A DNA stretch of 64,000 nt from Amblyomma americanum. Its lineage: Eukaryota; Arthropoda; Arachnida; Ixodida; Ixodidae. Shown here in pieces: positions 35,303 to 48,904 of this stretch. The stretch spans positions 113,880,672 to 113,944,671 of the forward strand of contig NC_135497.1 in NCBI RefSeq assembly GCF_052857255.1. Direction: 5' to 3'. The position numbers and the translations under genes were made by a program. The notes beneath the pieces are model-generated. The model made no database searches and was not told where the DNA came from. It was given only the letters and a program-made list of their open reading frames with translations. Position 1 is the first letter of the stretch; every line of letters begins with the position of its first letter.

Positions 35303-37389
35303 TAGATCGGGCTCGGCAGAAGAGCAGGTTATTCCGGCACTCAGCCGTCGCCGCGGATTCACGGATCAAAGACCACTGCGGTCTGCTGCTGCTGCTGCGG
35401 AGGAGGAGGAAAGCGCGCTCGGGCGGGGCCAGCGGACGAATTTAGCGGCTATTTCCATCCGTCATTACCCCGTTCCTAATGACTTGAGTAAACACCGCGA
35501 CTGCTCACAGGCATTCCTCTGGGCGCGCTGCGTGAGAAACAAAGGGGTCCGCTTGTTGCCCTCCCCGGCCACCGAAATAAACCCGGCCCAGAGACAATGG
35601 ATGGGCTCGCGATGCTCGATGATTTTCGGCGGATCGTCAGGCATGCGCGCTCCGAGTGCCAGAGATCTCTGTCGCGGCCAAAGAGCAAGCCATGCTAATT
35701 CGCGCATCGCGCGGGGCCCCCCGATCTGCCGCGATTCGGACGGTGGCTGCTTGCGATGGCATTCAGCGCACCGGCTAGGGTTCGACTGGCGTAACCTCGG
35801 AGTGTTGGAACTTAGCACATGCGTAAAACGACGCAAGTCAGGCGTACATCCGCATTAAAAAGAGAACTATCAGCAATATTTACCGCGTAAGCAGTCAGTA
35901 AAGCCTGCACTTTTTCTACTTCATCTCAGCGTTGATGTAAATGCGCAAAAACCTAAACGGATACTATTTGAGACTGAGCAGTGGATGGCTGCTATAGTTT
36001 ATTATTAACGATGCTCCGCTTGCAAGAAAAACTGCACAGATTCATCTTAGTTGTCGCTTGCAGTAAGATTATCGCAGACTAGCAAATATTCCATGAGAAG
36101 GGCCGTTTAAATCACGGGTTGCAAAACCGCAGTCCTTGCGCTTGAGGTGATAGCATACAGCTAATAAGACGCACAGTTTAAAATGAAACCTTGCGTCCGC
36201 AGCAGACGTGATCATATCCGACAAAAGTGCTCAGCGGAGTTTTTATACAACTACTCGGAGAAGCCCTCACACAGACATAAACACATAGTAACATAGTGCG
36301 GTGGGCGGAGTTGCTAAGTGCGTATACTGAAAGAGGGGAACAGCGCTAAAAACGGAGGACCCGGTAAAGAAAGAGACAGGCAGGCGCCGAACTTACAACT
36401 TTCTTTCTTATTCAGAAACGCGCACCTAAATACCTTTCCGCCGCTCTGACACGCCCGGGAGATCACAGAGGCACTCCACACATGTATATACTACGAAGCA
36501 TACACGTATGTGAGTATTTGTCTTTTAGGCAAAGATACAAGCCTGTAGAAGTTTCGCAGGGCTCGAATTGAGATATTTTATTCTTTGCTAACTATGACAT
36601 GGACATGTCAGGGCGGCAGTAACGTATTTAAGTCTGCGTTTCTGAATAAAAAAGCCAGGTGCAAGTTCAGCGCCTGTGTCTTTATTTACCTGGTCTTTCG
36701 TTTATTGCTCTGTTCCTCCCTTTCAGTAAGTCATGTTTATGTAAATCGCCAAGCAGTGGACAGAACCGTTGATATCATAGTTCGAAGACCACCGTGTATA
36801 CAGCACTCGTGGAGGAGATGCTTTAGAAGCGGCAATAACGAAGGGCACTTTCGCTTAGTCGCGCCATGTCACCCACTCCCTGGTAGGAGTTGGCACGACT
36901 CCTAATGCCACCAGGTAAACCGCGCTCTCTCGGCTGCAGTGGAAGGTTGAGAACTATTGTGCCAGCTCAACAACGGCAAGCTGCAACAAGGTTGTATGTC
37001 TCGAAGCGTCGTGTTTATCATCTGACTTGATAAGATCGGGCCAGGGGACAATCTCTCCATCGCTCTGCCGAGACAGGGGATCCTCAGCTGATGACTCGCA
37101 TGCCGTCTCTACACTGGCCGTCTGCTACGCCAGAAACGCCAGCTGCACAAAAAGAAAAACGACAAAAGGAACGCGGCAGCTTAGCGTTAGGCGGGTACCT
37201 ATATGCGCCACACAAGCAGACTGCTCAGTTTCGGAGACTCTACGCACGCACAGATTCATTAAGCTGTGCAGTACCTGCTTCCAGTACCTGCAGTGGTGCT
37301 TCCAAGCTGTTATAAGAATCGGTGATCGCTCCTTATTGCCGTAATGGTCGCTCACGCGCAGGAAAATACGAGTAGAAATGATTGAATAC

Positions 37390-38040
37390 GTTGCATATGC
37401 AATGCACTTTTGGCGGGCGCAGAATATCGCGCGCAGACGCCGCCCGCGGAGCCGTCGGCGCGGGTGGTGCCAGTGTCTCCGGCGGGCTTTTCTTCTCCCC
37501 GCGGCAGCATTCCGCGCGGCTGAAAGAAGAGCAGCTAAGGCGACGCAACAAAAGGCGGCGGCGACGAAGCAAACAGGCAGCGCGTCAGCAGCGAAATGCG
37601 AAAGGACGCGTCAGCGCTGTCAGCTGGCATGGAATGTGCAGGTGTCTCCGCGGCGGGGGATCCGCCGCGTGGTCGCTGGGACGGCGGCTACCGCGGGCCC
37701 AAATCTGCCATTTTTGTTCTGGCCGCGTGCGTTGTTGCGCCGCCGCATGATATGCAGGGGCGCGGGTGCGCCACCGCCGCCTGCTTTTGTCTCTTTGCTT
37801 GGACCGCGCGCCCGGGTGCCAATATTTCACCGGGCGCGTTAGCGGATAAAATCAAGCATGCATTCCTGCGCATACATACGGGCGTTCGAGCACCTGACAA
37901 CAGATCCTCGGTCGGGTGTCGTCGAAGCGGTTACGTGCGGCTGCAGCCGGGCCCGCAGCGCCCCCTCGCGCTGGCTCTGTGCGGCGCCGCCCGCCGATTG
38001 ATCGCCCTGTGTGAAATACGTACTCCGCTGCTGACGAACT
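37390..38040. other. CpG-rich block (possible CpG island)
   Basis: By eye it is dense in CG dinucleotides, with CGGCGG and GCGCG clusters, in contrast to the AT-rich flanks. It could mark a promoter or an unmethylated remnant. I saw no TATA box, splice site or coding signal that would settle this. Confidence 0.35.
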
Positions 38041-41000
38041 AATGGAGAGCGTGGCCGGCGATGCTTTTTATTTGCTCCCTTGTGAATACAATCGGTTGAA
38101 CAGTTTTCTTGGACAGAGCGTTATTTCTTCGCCACCCTCTTCTGTCCTGTAAGAGAACAATAGTTGGAACCATAGCCTAGGGTGGTGACAAAAGTGATTT
38201 ATCTCTCAACTTCTCGCGCTAGGACCTGCTACTTTGCCCACGCGGCGAAGTTAGCGGACTCGTGAATGGAGGATCATCCCTCTGTTTCTCGCATTTTTTA
38301 AGGCTAATGTTTAATAGAGTTCCGATTCTGCTTTGGCATAAAACAGCAGCGCACCCAGCCCTTTTCTGATACATCTGTTTTTCTCCGTCTCCACCACTGC
38401 CACAGAATATTATGCTTGTTGTATTCCTTAGCGGGATTCCTCGTGACAACGATGAAATCGCGATTGTGAAAGGCGCGACTGTTTTCACAATCGGCGCACT
38501 TCCGTTTCGAGTTACAAGGGCATTTCTGACCAGCGGGAAAATTTCAACCAAGGGAGGAAGCTCGCGCGTGGACATGGCTAGCCGTAAAGCAAGACATCTG
38601 GCAGTGTATTGTACTAATTATCTGAGGAGATTATTCTGAAACTTGCTCCAGTGTGCGCGCTAAGAATACACCAACTGGCTGCGTAGAGCGCGAACTTATC
38701 TTAAGTCTGCCACACATTTGATCGCATGGAACACTGAGAGACTCCGAAGATTACCGGCATCATTTTGGCAGCAGACATTTTGAGCATATCTACTGAGCAT
38801 GGTGCGATCAATCCATTGATTTTATTATCCAGAAAGAGGATCGATGTAGCCGGGTTCATGCGAAGGCTTTGTATGTGCACTTGTTCAAATATTTCTTCGT
38901 TCGCAGGCACAACGAGGCTGAAAATAACTTTTGTGTTCTCGAAAACACGGAAGGTGAATGCTGGGAAAACGAAATTTTGCATTCTAAGTGAGCGCACTGA
39001 AATCAAAATGACAGCTGGCGGTAGGAAACTGAAGTGCAGTTTAATTACGGATGATATTTTCTTACCTTTCATACCTACGTGATGCCACTACCATGGTGCG
39101 AAAATTTCACGCAGTGGCTGTAACGCATACTTGCTGTAGAGTGCTATAAGTGTCCGCAAGGTTGTGAGGTGGCGCGGAGAGAGCAAAAGAAGGAGCTGTA
39201 TTAGGATCGTGTAGAAAGCTGCCGGTACATCATTGACGAAGAGTATTGCCTTCTATCATGGAACCCGCAAGGTGCGGGAGTACGGGCGGCTTACAGACCG
39301 GCGTCCTATAGGTTGAGCATTTATCAAGTGATATTCAGAATATGACACGGCGCTGCGACCACTAAAGAAGCAACCTCAAAAGAAAGCGTCCCTTCCAACG
39401 CGTGCACGCCTGCGGCTTCGGTCCGCCCATTGCTGTGCTCTTCGTTTTTTGCGGCAATTCGTTGCAGAGTTTTCCCTTACACGAGAACGCATTCACGGCT
39501 TCACCTCTCAACACTAAACCCACTTCCCTCGTTGCTGATTTTTTATGCTTCCACTAGGCTACTCACATGCATTGCGCTGCCCCTCTTTACAACCGTATAT
39601 CGGATCAGCCGTGGCACATGAACGAGGGTAGCCAGCTTACAACGACCAGTTAGTTTATAGGAAAACGGATGGCGTCTGTGAAGGCCCTATTCCCTTCTTG
39701 CCTTCTTACCCACTGCTTGACAGTCATATAGAAACTGTAAGCAGCATATGCCTACATGTCACGTTGGTGTAGCGAAAGGAGACGAGCTGACGGGAGGATG
39801 CTAAGGCTTGAAAAAGGTCAGCGAGCCTCGGTCGCGTCGGTGAATACCGAGTGCCGGGGCACAAGTGGTTATTTGGAATTGGCGGTTTCGCGCGGTGAGA
39901 AAACTTGGTCGATTTGTCACCTTGGAAACGGATAACGAAAATATTTCCTCTTCCTTGCCCATAGGCTTGAATGAAGGCCTGCGAAGCAATTTCATGTCGC
40001 GTTTCGAGTCGCAATAACGCTTCGCAGCTGTCTCCGTCAGTGCAGTTTTGCTACCACTAAACTGGTAGTTATCGGGTTAGCAGGAAAAACAGAATAAGAG
40101 AAATGACGGGCAATCATACGAAGTGATGTGATATATCGGCGTTAGGTTTTACACTTCGCTTTTACAATGATCTCCTTCACACTGCTTCTTTAAATTTGAT
40201 TTCGCCGTACCTTTTTCATTCAGATGCTGCGTAGGCTTCTGGGTGAGTGGCAGCCTTCTGGAGGGTGGAGGTGGGTGGACGGAGGCTTCGGAGACGCAAA
40301 ATGAGGGCTATACTGCTAGCGCAGTAAAAAACCTCCCACACATTTCGCCGTACGCAGTGCCGATGATGTGGGCTCAATGACAGCCCACGAAAACGTCCCC
40401 TCACAAGTTCATCAGGTACACGTGATGGGGAATTTTTGAGAGTGCCTACTAAGCATGGCACCCCGTTTCATCAAACATTGTGCGGTTAGCACCAACAAAC
40501 CTGAAATGGGCCTCCGCTTCAAATACTGAAACTACCGCCCAAATCTTTTTTCAGGCACGTGTGGATGACGCGAAACGTCGAAATTCAAGAAAAGAACCAG
40601 CGCCACAGTCGTGGTGCTCGCTTCAGCAGCTATAAGAAGTATTGGAAATGCTAAGCTGTGGCAAGGTACCCATGCAAAGTGAAAAACTGTGAGAAAAAGG
40701 AATTGTTTGTTTTTATTTGCAGAATGAAAACCGCAAGCAGAACACAACATATTTGCTTTCCTGAATGCTTTTAAGAACAGGGAAGCTGCCGATCGAGTAC
40801 CCCTGCTGCAGCTTTGTAATGGTGGTCAGGCACAGCAAACGGGTACTAGATATCAGCGTGTTGATTTGTGTCGGATACAAGCATTTGCACTAGTATTATA
40901 TTATCAAAGACGGGCGGCCGTGAATGAAAAGCCCCGCACAGTTGCGACATGTTGTCCGGCGCGAAAACTGACACGGTGGGGTCGTGTCGGGAATCTCTGG

Positions 41001-41469
41001 AATAGGGGCTTTTGCAAGCGGGGCAGACGCAACGTCCATTGAATGCGGGGCTTCTTACACAGGGCTTCCGACATCGGATGCTTTCGTACAACGCCCGTCT
41101 ATAATAGTGGCAATGAGGTGTTAACTGAAATTTGCGTGGCCACGTTAGCAAACTGCACCAGGCTGTAGCTGTGCAGGAGGGGTTTCTTTCTATTGAGGTA
41201 TGTTTTCAGGTCGCAGTTTGCTATGGTCTGCAAGCTAATGCAAAATCTCACCTTTAGCCACATATATACCTGCTGTCCTTAGAAAACACTTGTGCCTGTA
41301 CGATTAATTTGTTGATTTCAAATATATCTGAGTGCTGATCCATGCAAACGTCGTAGGAGCACCGTGACCAAATTAGGCGCTAGGTGAACGGTTAAAGGCG
41401 CGATAGCATACACGGAAAGATCGAGCCGGGAGATACCTTGTCCCTAAAGTTTTCTCTCTCTATCGGCAT

Positions 41470-42150
41470 ATCCGCGATGAAGCCAGGGAGAGGCTTGCGC
41501 GCAGAAAGGGCCGATCCTTCGCCCCCCACCCCCCGGCCGTCAAGGGCGCGTCGACAGGGCGATACCGTGGGGACTGCGGCCGGCCGCGATTAGGACTTTT
41601 CTCTTCCGTCGGGGGAGGGGGCGAAGCGCCGCAACAAAAGAGGGGCCGGCGCCCGGCTTCGCGCGCTGCCCAGCGGAAGAGAGGGGGGGGGGGGGGGGGG
41701 GGGGGGGCAGGGCCCGACGTCGGGGCGAGCCCCCGCCGTCGGCTCGTCCGTGCGTGAACGTTATTTTTCAGCGCCGTCGCACTTAGGCGACGGAGGGCCG
41801 CCGAGTCCGCGGCCCTGAGTGCGTTCTTGTTGCGCGACGTCACGACCGGACTGCTGGGGGCCAGATACGCTGTGGTCGCTCAAGAACACGGGTCGTCTGT
41901 CAGCAGATCTTCAAGCGACAGCCGTAAAAGCCGGCGTCTGGCAAGCTATTAGCGTCGCCCTCGCTTCTTATCGGCCGGGGAGCGGGGCTGCCCTAAGTGG
42001 CACTCGGCGCGCCGGCTCCTCCCGCCGCCGCTGCAGGTCAGCGCTGCGGTCTGCCGCCGGCCCCGGGGCTCTGTCGCCTGCCTGGCACACGCATGCCTTT
42101 CCGGCGGAGACAGCGGCATGCCTCAGAAGCACCCTGCGACACAGGTTCAC
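41470..42150. other. CpG-rich block with a 25-base G run
   Basis: Dense CG dinucleotides on both sides of a G homopolymer at 41683-41707. Long frames occur on both strands and are attributed to composition. Confidence 0.35.
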
Positions 42151-42422
42151 TGCAATGCCCAAGGTGCACAGGGTCGCTTGCACTTGGATGTTCAGCGGCA
42201 TCATTGGATCATATATCGGGCATATAGAATTGTTGCTCCTACCACACCGTCCTTCATTCGTGTTTTGCGCAAATACGCCGATGTGTTTTGGTGCAACTAG
42301 CTGAATCCACAGCAACAGGTTAGTTGCAGATCCGCCAACTGCCTGTCGTTCAGTACAAGTTTATACGGATCATACAAGAATATTTTCTGGCTTATTCTTT
42401 GCCGTGTTTGGAGTTATGGGTG

Positions 42423-43213
42423 TAGTCGAGCTCACTTATAACGGCCGCAATAATAACGAACGCTCCCTTATTAAGAACGAGTGTGGAGCTACCGTCAAAA
42501 TATCTATTGGGGCTATAAAACTGCGTCTCAGATAATTAAAGCGAACGACCGTGGACGCACCACTCGGTAGGAAGCGCCGTAAACTCGCCTCCGCTGTCAA
42601 GAAACGCGTGCTTCCCGTCAAAGCGGACACCGAAGGGCGTCTCCCAGCTCCGTTGATCCCCCCACCCCCAATCAAAGTGCCGACCCATTAGAGAACAATA
42701 CAAAAGGCGAGGTTGAAATTGCAGTTAACCGCCGGCCAAGCGCGCCCCGACAGGCTGAAAAGTCGATCACGAGTGCCTGTGTGCCGGCTGGACAAGGCGT
42801 CGAAACTGCAAGAAGAGAGACAAGCGCGACACAGAGGCAGCGTTGAAAGCGAAACTGCTGCGCACAGCTGGTGATCCGCCAATGACGCCGATTTAAGACA
42901 TTTGAATACCAGTCGAGGTAGGCCCCTCCTGGCCCACCCGGTCCCGTGGCTTACATCGCCTGCACAAATGAAACTCCGCCTTCTGGGCTGCTGCCGCCGC
43001 GTGCAGACAGCGTCAGGCAACAGACTCGCAAGACAACAGACAGTCTGTCTTGAAGAAACAAACGGGGTTCACCGTTATTTCTGAAGAAATAAACGCGACT
43101 TTTGTCTGAGTGCGCATTTTGGCCGTAATAGGGCAAGGCCACTTACTACGAACTTCGGATACAACGAACGCAATCTGCATGACCGTCAGGTTCGTTATAA
43201 GTGGGCTCGACTG
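42423..43213. mobile_element. pogo/Tigger-like MITE
   Basis: The right end, read inward, is CAGTCGAGCCCACTTATAAC, flanked by TA (43214-43215). The left end is TAGTCGAGCTCACTTATAAC, one C-to-T change at the first base and one inside, preceded by TG where TA is expected. CAGTCGA...TTATAACGA ends with TA targets are typical of pogo-like non-autonomous elements. No transposase was seen. The interior contains unrecognised sequence. Confidence 0.6.
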
Positions 43214-44939
43214 TATGCGTATAATCTGAGCAGGATCACTGAGCACTAAGTCGAAATCAGCCGGGAAAAGAAAGTCCTGGTGCCAACAAATTTCCGTTAT
43301 TTTCATCACAATGTCGCGCCTACATAACTGCGTCTAATTGCGCACACAGCTACGAACGTGTCATCTGTCGTTACTTCCGCTGTAAGACGGCAGAGAAAAT
43401 GCCAAAGTTCAACTTTAATGCCACATAAAAAAATATTGCAAAACCTCGGCAGATGCGCCACCGCGCCACGCGCAGACCCGTTCCCGGACACGGATATCGT
43501 CCAGATCTCCGGCGCATGTTTGGGCAATAGTGCGCCGCCGATAACCAGGAGCTGGAGGTGCTCCCGGCAGAGAGCCGACAATGCGGCTGATGCGCCTTAG
43601 AAGGGCGCTCGAATTTCGATGCAGGCCCGGCGTATCTGCGACACGGAGCGCCGAGCTGTAAAGCGCATCGGCCACACCGCTGCCCCTGGCGACCTTATAA
43701 GACGTCCGCATCGTCGCGCGCACCCACGTAACCCGGGCCCGGCCGGGATAAGGCGGGCACCTCAAAGGATCCGGGCGCAGTGAAAGGAGGGCCCCGATAG
43801 GGCGGCCCATAAGCCGCGCAACGCCATAAACGCGGCCGCCTCGTAGACCAGCGCCTGGGGGACCACCCGGGCCGCGTCGAAGATGCGAAAATGGTGTTTG
43901 CGCTACACGCGATAAAAAGCGGCCCACCGACCGGCCGTGGCGCCACCGCGGCTCCCTCGGTTTAGCACCCGGTCGCCTGGAGCCCAGGCGCCTCGCTAAT
44001 CGGCGCCGGCCGGCGACGCGACTCCGGCCCGAGATACCGGCAGTCGCCACCTGCCCGCGCGCCCACCGAGGCCCAGGGGCCCGATTGTGCGCCTGTTTGT
44101 TTGACCATTCACAGGCGCCGCGCGAGGTGAAGATACAGGCCGGCGGCAGGGGTCGACGCCGTCCCTTGGCTGCTATTGGGCAACGCGGAAATTGCAGCGG
44201 GAAGGCGGAAAGATGCGGTGGTGCCTCGAGCACGCGACAACCGCCTCCAGGTTGGACGCCGTCAAGAGGCATGCGGCTCAATTACAAGGAGCGCTTCTGC
44301 TTTGAGACGCTTCACTGGATCTGTCTCGGCGCTAAGCCCTTGGCAGGCGGCTTCTAAACTATACGGGGCTGCGAAAGCGCTCACCCTCGAACAACGTTAA
44401 AGGAAGAGGTATACAAACCTCGGAGCATTTCTCATGCAGCAATGAGAAAAGGCTTGCGTATACTAATCCTGAGTGGACATCCTGGGGGCCTGGATTTCCT
44501 GCTTTGGTGATTCACTCGGCATTGGTACCGCGATTTATTGTTGCTTTGCGGAGGTACCGCGGATTTACCCCGCCGTTAAGCACGCCTCGAAGCGGGAACT
44601 TTATCTGTGGATGTTACCCCAGGGAATAGCCTTATGGCTGTGCAGGGAAGATGTATGCAGGCAAGTTGCGCATTATCATACCCAACAATTCTGGACAAAA
44701 GCATTTCTGAGCAGGAAAAATTTTATGAAAGGAATTTTTTCATCTATAATGTAAGATTTCATTATATCAATCAATATATGCCCATACCTCCCGTCGGCAG
44801 GCTGACATTTTTTTGCTGTTAACGTTTTTGCTATCGTCAGAAGTATTCCAAAAGAAAAATTCTTGCTACATATCGGAAGAATGGACCATTCTGGACCAAT
44901 AGACCAATGAAAGCTTCCAGTGCCAGACTGAGCGAATTT
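43214..44939. other. CpG-rich block, no supported gene
   Basis: A 288-codon minus frame (43415-44281) spans GC-rich sequence, with an overlapping 83-codon minus frame in another phase and a plus frame. Its translation is Arg/Pro/Gly-rich and has no domain, so it is judged compositional. The 44.4-44.9 kb part is AT-rich and may be a decayed upstream section of the Penelope-like element. Confidence 0.35.
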
Positions 44940-45154
44940 TATCTACAGGTTAACCAGCCCATCTCGTCACCGGCATGTCTGAAAACCTTTTGCAAAAAAT
45001 TCAAAACCGGCCCATGCTAAGCGCAAGACAGAACAGAAACCTGTGCAGGTTAATTATGCCTTACCTGCACGGTCTCTCACACTATTTGAAGAAAGTTGCG
45101 GCTCGACACGGGTTTAAGCTGGTTTTTTCGGCTCCCTGCAAACGTGCGAAATTT

Positions 45155-46493
<1,339 letters not shown>

Positions 46494-46850
46494 TACGTCC
46501 GATTGTGACCAAGAAGCGTGTTAAGAAGGCCTGTAATATCAAGCATCAAACCGCGTAAACACAATGCATTGGCAATGTTGTGTATGAGATTTTCTTGACG
46601 CGCGGCAAAGTTTATGTGGGGCAAACTGGGAAGAACAAATCTTGAGCTAACCTTCCGTTAAACTGCAACAGTTGCCAAAACTGCTACACCAAGTTTAAAG
46701 AAAACAAGTTTCTAGCTAAGGCTCAGGACAAGACCGAGAGAGAAATAATTGAGGCCTTTTTCATTGACCTTAGAAAAGACAAGTGCGTTAGCACACCTTC
46801 TATTCACCTTTCTAGGAATGAACTATCCTTTTTCGATGGTTACATCTAGT
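46494..46850 (+). pseudogene. GIY-YIG endonuclease remnant of the Penelope-like element
   Basis: Near 46574-46635 the translation reads NVVYEIFLTRGKVYVGQTGK, equivalent to the VYxIxCxCGxxYIGQTGR core of Penelope GIY-YIG nucleases. A stop follows after NKS. Further in-frame similarity continues as NCNSCQNCYTKFKENKFLAK (Cys pair), AQDKTEREIIEAFFIDLRKD and CVSTPSIHLSRNELSFFDGY, ending at a stop near 46847. The expected Arg after the GQTG block is Lys here. It is dead, but the order is canonical. Confidence 0.75.
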
Positions 46851-47390
46851 CTCTTAACCCGTTGGCTGCTCCGTATTTTAGTTTTCTTTTAGAATTTTTA
46901 ATGTGATTGTAGTCTTTTTTTGCCGCCTCTTTCACAGTTTTTATCCCCATCTCTCTTGTTTCTTTTCATTGTCACAATTTTTTCATGTTGTTATGCACTT
47001 CTTTCTTTTCACTGTCATCTTTCATGCAGCTCTGCATTCTCACGTTGTTAGGCATTGCTGTCAGCCCATGTGAAGGCTTTTTTTACCATACCTAGGTACG
47101 TGTTGACATGTTCACCTACTTGAGGTTTTTATAATTTCACTTAGATATGCCCTATTGCTCTTCCTCTTGTTTGGTTGTTAGGTTCACGCTCTTTCATGCA
47201 TCTCGTCTCTGGATGTCAGCGGATATATAAGTACGCCTGGCTTCATTTGTCGTCGTCAAAGTTGAAAGTAGTGCTTCTATCCTCTCGTCTCTACCCCCTT
47301 TTTTATGTGAACGTCTATTTAGCCCACAGCCTATAAAAAATGGGCCATTATCTTCAATATTTCTATATGAGTGCGTCACAGTTTTCTAAT
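46851..47390 (+). other. Non-coding 3' region of the Penelope-like element
   Basis: T-rich sequence follows the last stop. It includes GTCGTCAAAGTTGAAAGTAG and a TTCTATCCTCTCGTCT segment, which resemble 3' regions of Penelope-like elements in arthropods. Confidence 0.45.
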
Positions 47391-47726
47391 ATTTAAAATT
47401 TCTGTCCAAGAATGTTGGACATGTGGGTATAAGAGACACTAATCTCCCTGGGCTACGGAAACCGCCCATACAGAACAAGCGAAATGGATTTAGCAAAACG
47501 AGGAAGCGAGATGATCGATCAATCGGCGGGGATCAAGTGTGCATTCAGCGCAGGTTCAGTATACAGTGTTTTGCGCCCCAAAAGAAGCCCCGTGAATTAT
47601 GGATTGTGACGTCAAGGGTCTTGGTTAATTTTCGCGGTTGGTTTCTACAGCGCATTTATACTTTAGGCCAGAAGGAAATGAGGAAATCACGGCTAGAAAT
47701 AGAGCTCACGATACCTGCTGGCTGCC

Positions 47727-48402
47727 TATACTGTACAAGATATTTCACTTAAGACTTTACACAATTTTTAAAAATAAGCTTTTTCACTTAGAAGAGTGCT
47801 TTCTTTTCGGCATGACATTTTAAGTGGCGTAGTACAATAGAATACAGCTAAGGCGTGCTAACTAGTGTGCTGGGTAACTAATACTGCATATAAAGTATTT
47901 AACTGTTACTGTTAGGCTCCTAAATTATCGAGAGGCGTATAGCCCACCGTAAGTAATATCCATATCTGTTTTTAGAATTTCGAAAACGCGGTCACCCTCG
48001 TCGCAGTGGCCAAACAAATTTTGCCTGCATCACTCCAAAATACCTGCGCTTACGAGAAGCCTGCAAGCAGAGCAACCTCTGCAGTGCCCGTAACTGGTCG
48101 AAATAGCCAAAAACTGTTGGGCCACACCACCGAGAATAGCCGAGTTTTCAAAATTCTAAAAACTGACATGGATATTACTTACGGTGCGCTACACGCCTTT
48201 CAATAATTACGGAGCCTAAGAGTACTAGTTAAAAAGTTAACTATTCAATATTAGTTAACCATCCTGCTGGTTAGCACGTCTTTCCTGTATTCTGATATAT
48301 TACACTGCTTAAAGTGCTTTCCTGAAAAAAAAAACGCTTCTCTAAATGAAAAAAGCCCATTTTTAAAAATTGTATAAAATCTTAGGTGAAACACCCTGTA
48401 TA
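47727..48402. mobile_element. Foldback MITE, family member A
   Basis: The element is palindromic over most of its length. Its right end, read inward, is TATACAGGGTGTTTCACCTA followed by AGATTTTATACAATTTTTAA, mirrored by the left end (TATACTGTACAAGATATTTC ...). The interior repeats the pattern (GAATTTCGAAAACGC on one side, GTTTTCAAAATTCTAAAA on the other). TATA occurs at both tips. No coding sequence is present. It is homologous to 51767-52815 and 63212-63875. Confidence 0.82.
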
Positions 48403-48631
48403 CCGACACGAGTGATAGAGCGAATTTTTCAGCGAACACTTTTAGGAATTTATAAAAATAGGGAGTTCGAAATAGAAAGAAAATCCTTTCAAGCAAAAAC
48501 TGTCAGACATCAGGCGGACATCAGTTACTATAAGACTTATCATAATTATCTAGCTAATTGACAAAAAAATGCTAAGTAAATTTAAATTAGCAGAATCTAG
48601 CGGTGAGTGCCAATGGAGAGTTTCAAGTCAT

Positions 48632-48892
48632 AGACCGCAGCGCTGGCCTAGTGGTTTTAGCGTCCGCCTGGCATGCAGGACGTGCGGGGTTCGATCCCCA
48701 GTGCCGCCAGGTACCCCTCGGTGATACAATGAGTACGAGCTTTCCCCTGGCTTGGTGCTCGGCTTAATCAGGTCGATATGTTTGGGAAATGAGTCCTTGA
48801 CTCCACCTTGAGAATTCGAAAATGCCTTGTGCCATGGCGCTCTTTGGCCGTAGGTGCCCTTGCGCCATAAAAATCCATGATCATCATCATCA
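48632..48892 (+). mobile_element. tRNA-derived SINE with ATC-rich tail
   Basis: The head contains TGGCCTAGTGGTTTTAG (A box), and GGGGTTCGATCCCC (B box) 30 bases on, in a tRNA-like arrangement. The body is non-tRNA and the 3' end is a short ATC repeat. A perfect 12-bp direct repeat, GTTTCAAGTCAT, flanks it (48620-48631 and 48893-48904). The preserved flanks suggest a fairly recent insertion. Confidence 0.85.
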
Positions 48893-48904
48893 GTTTCAAG
48901 TCAT

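Larger units (their letters stand above)
33465..42422. other. Nine kilobases without a recognisable gene; several CpG-rich blocks
   Basis: CpG-rich sequence is visible at about 34.95-35.86, 37.39-38.04 and 41.47-42.15 kb, with G runs at 35282-35302 and 41683-41707. Frames up to about 160 codons overlap on both strands in these blocks and have no domain, as expected from low stop-codon frequency in GC-rich DNA. The AT-richer stretches between them contain nothing I can name. Untranslated exons or promoters of host genes could be present but cannot be supported. Confidence 0.4.

Noticed and set aside
35465..35858. Opposing 123- and 124-codon frames
   Set aside because: They overlap completely on opposite strands in a CpG-rich block and neither has a domain.
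43415..44281. 288-codon minus-strand open frame
   Set aside because: It lies in very GC-rich sequence with overlapping frames on both strands; the translation is Arg/Pro/Gly-rich with no domain. Its length is explained by low stop frequency.
48632..48720. Possible functional tRNA gene
   Set aside because: The A and B boxes are present, but the sequence continues into a SINE body with an ATC tail and a 12-bp target-site duplication, so it is a retroposed SINE head.
48860..48892. Shared tail between the 48.6-kb SINE and RTE LINE (ATC repeats)
   Set aside because: In the sense orientation the SINE tail is ATC-type while the RTE tail is TGA/GAT-type, so a shared 3' end is not supported.
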